Below are positions 4,763 to 6,245 of a stretch of DNA of 6,245 bases, piece after piece; position 1 is the first letter of the stretch; every line of letters starts with the position of its first letter. The notes under the pieces are model-generated. The model was not told where the DNA came from, searched no databases, and saw only the letters and a list, made by a program, of their open reading frames with translations. Source of the stretch: QHBQ01 sp038230695 (GTDB lineage: Bacteria; Chloroflexota; Chloroflexia; QHBQ01); the NCBI GenBank assembly GCA_038230695.1, contig JBBRMT010000267.1, forward strand, positions 1 to 6,245, read 5' to 3'. A program made the position numbers and the translations under genes.

Positions 4763-6245
4763 TCACGCAACAAGGTCGGGATTATCGGCCTGGGTGACAA
4801 GCGCTGGCACGACGTTGGTCATGGTCAGAGCAATGGTCAGGTCGTCGGCATCGCTGCCGGGCTGCGGGACGCTGAGGCGCTGGCGCAGTGCGGCTGCACG
4901 GTCGCGTAGCGGTGCAGCTTCATCGTCACGGCCACTTGCCGTCAGGAAAGCGGCGTAACGTTCGCTGGTCATCGCCAGTACTGGCAGGTAGGCAGTGCGT
5001 TCCAACAATGAGAGGCTGCGCTGGAAGGCAGCCTCGGCCTCATCGCTACGCCCATGCGCCGCCAGCGTCATGCCGAGCGTACATTGGGTAGTGGCTTGCG
5101 AGTAGGTGTCTTCTGGCAGCGCCACTGCCGTTGCAATCGTGGCCTGCTCCAGCGCGACATCCAGTTCGTCCATCTGCAAATGCGCTTCGGCCAGCCCGCG
5201 CCGAATCTCGGGCAGCACGTCGCGCTCGTCCAACGATGTGCTAATCTTCAGCGCGTGACGCAGGTGGCCCATCGCTGCGGCAGGCTGATGGAGGGCTAGC
5301 AACGCATCACCCAGCACCCGACTTGCCTTCATGTCCACGATGCTGTAGCCAAGCTCACAAGCCTTGTCAATCGCTTGTTGGCAGAGGCTGGCGCTCTCTT
5401 CGTATTTGCCCAAATCGCAACATATTATTGCCAGGTTAAGGTAAGTATTGCTGAGTAGCAGCCTGTCTCCACTCTCCTCAAGCATAGGAAGCAAGCGACG
5501 ACTAATCATTTCAGCTGAATGCAAGTCGCCATGTACTGCACTGTATATAATGCTCAACACTTGCATTGTATACATTTGGACCATGCGACTTCCGCTCAAA
5601 CGCGCTAGCTCGTAAGCGCGTTTAGCTAGCAAATCTACTTTAGCCGAGTGTTGCTGAGATATAGATGAGAGCGCCAACTGGGCAAGGGCATATACCTCAC
5701 CTTCAACATCTTCCAGTTCTTGATAAAGATAAACAAGTTCTTCGCCTAGGAGTATAGCCTGCTCATACATACCACGTTCGCGGTTTACATCGACAAGTTG
5801 CTCTAGGGCCTTGGCAAGGGCAGGTTTATTGGCGGCTCTACGAGCCTCGGTAGCAACTATTTGTAGGTGGAATTCGGAGTCGCTATAACTACCAAGAAAG
5901 AATTTGGCTTTGGCGTAATTGATTTCCAAACTAGGGTTGAAGGCACTATCTTCATCCAATGATGAAGCGATGCTCATTGCATCAAAATAAAATTGTTCCG
6001 CTCTATGATAATTTTGAAGCCGTATACTCTTGTCACCAGCCAACTTTAGGTAATATCGCGCCTTATGGCAGAGTGCATAAAACTCATCGGCATGGTCGGA
6101 CCTAGCGGCAGAGCCAGCGCCAAGTTGCGTGGCTTGCTGATAGTGGTAGGCGATACGCTCGACGTACTCTTCGACCCGATCGCCAGCGGCCCGCTCCAGC
6201 CACTGGGCGGCCAGGCGATGCTTGTGGCTGCGTTCACGGTGGGGC
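4763..6245 (-). CDS. C-terminal TPR region of a large signalling protein, probably AAA-ATPase/nucleotide-cyclase type; 5' end outside the window
   Basis: The frame is open to the right edge, giving at least 493 residues, so any start inside the window is not the real one. The visible N-terminal part (about 2-75) contains HRLAAQWLERAAGDR, EEYVERIAYHYQQA and ARYYLKLAGDKSIRLQNYHRAEQFY. This resembles the junction between the ATPase/winged-helix part and the TPR array of large AAA-ATPase signalling proteins, such as those fused to adenylate/guanylate cyclase domains. The rest is a chain of helical TPR-like repeats (for example around AKALEQLVDVNRERGMYEQA, TYLNLAIICCDLGKYEESA, QCTLGMTLAAHGRSDEAEAA) to about residue 455, then a variable tail. 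TPRs bind proteins, so it could act upstream of the kinase encoded 41 nt downstream. No cyclase or Walker motif lies in the window, so the full architecture is inferred. GC content drops in its middle part. Confidence 0.8.
   Translation of the reverse strand, partial: PHRERSHKHRLAAQWLERAAGDRVEEYVERIAYHYQQATQLGAGSAARSDHADEFYALCHKARYYLKLAGDKSIRLQNYHRAEQFYFDAMSIASSLDEDSAFNPSLEINYAKAKFFLGSYSDSEFHLQIVATEARRAANKPALAKALEQLVDVNRERGMYEQAILLGEELVYLYQELEDVEGEVYALAQLALSSISQQHSAKVDLLAKRAYELARLSGSRMVQMYTMQVLSIIYSAVHGDLHSAEMISRRLLPMLEESGDRLLLSNTYLNLAIICCDLGKYEESASLCQQAIDKACELGYSIVDMKASRVLGDALLALHQPAAAMGHLRHALKISTSLDERDVLPEIRRGLAEAHLQMDELDVALEQATIATAVALPEDTYSQATTQCTLGMTLAAHGRSDEAEAAFQRSLSLLERTAYLPVLAMTSERYAAFLTASGRDDEAAPLRDRAAALRQRLSVPQPGSDADDLTIALTMTNVVPALVTQADNPDLVA

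Noticed and set aside
4722..4766. GTG 4766 as the kinase start (GTGA overlap with the TPR stop)
   Set aside because: It has no ribosome binding site, whereas GTG 4721 has GGAG at 7 nt and yields a typical kinase N-terminus. It remains possible.
4763..6043. Treating TTG 6043 as the start of the TPR protein
   Set aside because: The frame stays open to the right edge, and the upstream residues continue the same family-like sequence, so the gene is truncated by the window.
6046..6237. Minus-strand 63-codon ORF at the right edge
   Set aside because: It is out of frame with the TPR coding sequence, which covers the same bases and matches a known type of protein.
1..6245. CRISPR arrays, tRNA/rRNA genes, insertion sequences or att sites
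   Set aside because: I saw no regularly spaced direct repeats, tRNA-like cloverleaf, transposase-like frame or flanking terminal repeats in reading the window by eye.

Overview
The window looks like a stretch of chromosome from a moderately GC-rich bacterium, most likely of the phylum Chloroflexota (Chloroflexus/Roseiflexus-type). The best evidence is a 309-residue LDH-like malate dehydrogenase that, from memory, closely resembles the Chloroflexus enzyme. A CIRCE-controlled groES and a DUF4258/YgiT-type zinc-finger gene pair also fit such a genome. No database search was possible, so the taxonomy is an inference.

Left part (1-690). The 5' end of groES runs leftward off the window. Its sigma-70-type promoter (216-244) is flanked by two CIRCE operators, a near-perfect one at 179-205 and a slightly degenerate one at 252-278, which points to HrcA heat-shock repression. 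Between this promoter and mdh lies about 400 bp without a recognisable gene. It does hold a coherent leftward transcription unit: a TATAAT box, an inverted repeat, a hairpin abutting a strong Shine-Dalgarno, a 39-codon ORF, and a hairpin plus T-run that could terminate transcription before groES.

Middle part (691-2436). mdh is transcribed rightward from its own extended -10 promoter and supplies malate/oxaloacetate interconversion for central carbon metabolism. After a short intergenic region with a hairpin and another extended -10 promoter comes a two-gene operon with a 4-nt ATGA overlap. It encodes a DUF4258 protein (putative toxin) and a small MqsA/YgiT-type zinc-finger protein (putative antitoxin). 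It ends in a strong terminator.

Right part (2441-6245). Three leftward genes form a signalling operon. In transcription order they are the C-terminal part of a large TPR protein, probably the tail of an AAA-ATPase/nucleotide-cyclase-type signalling protein whose start lies beyond the window; a membrane HAMP/HisKA/HATPase sensor kinase starting at a GTG 41 nt downstream; and a NarL/LuxR-type response regulator that overlaps the kinase gene by 53 nt. The kinase would phosphorylate Asp63 of the regulator. Pairing a HisKA-type kinase with a NarL-type regulator, and placing both behind a TPR/ATPase gene, is the least ordinary arrangement in the window.

I found no convincing previously undescribed system. 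The most useful leads are the unannotated small transcription unit at 303-589, the toxin-antitoxin-like pair with an altered zinc knuckle, and the TPR protein-kinase-regulator operon.
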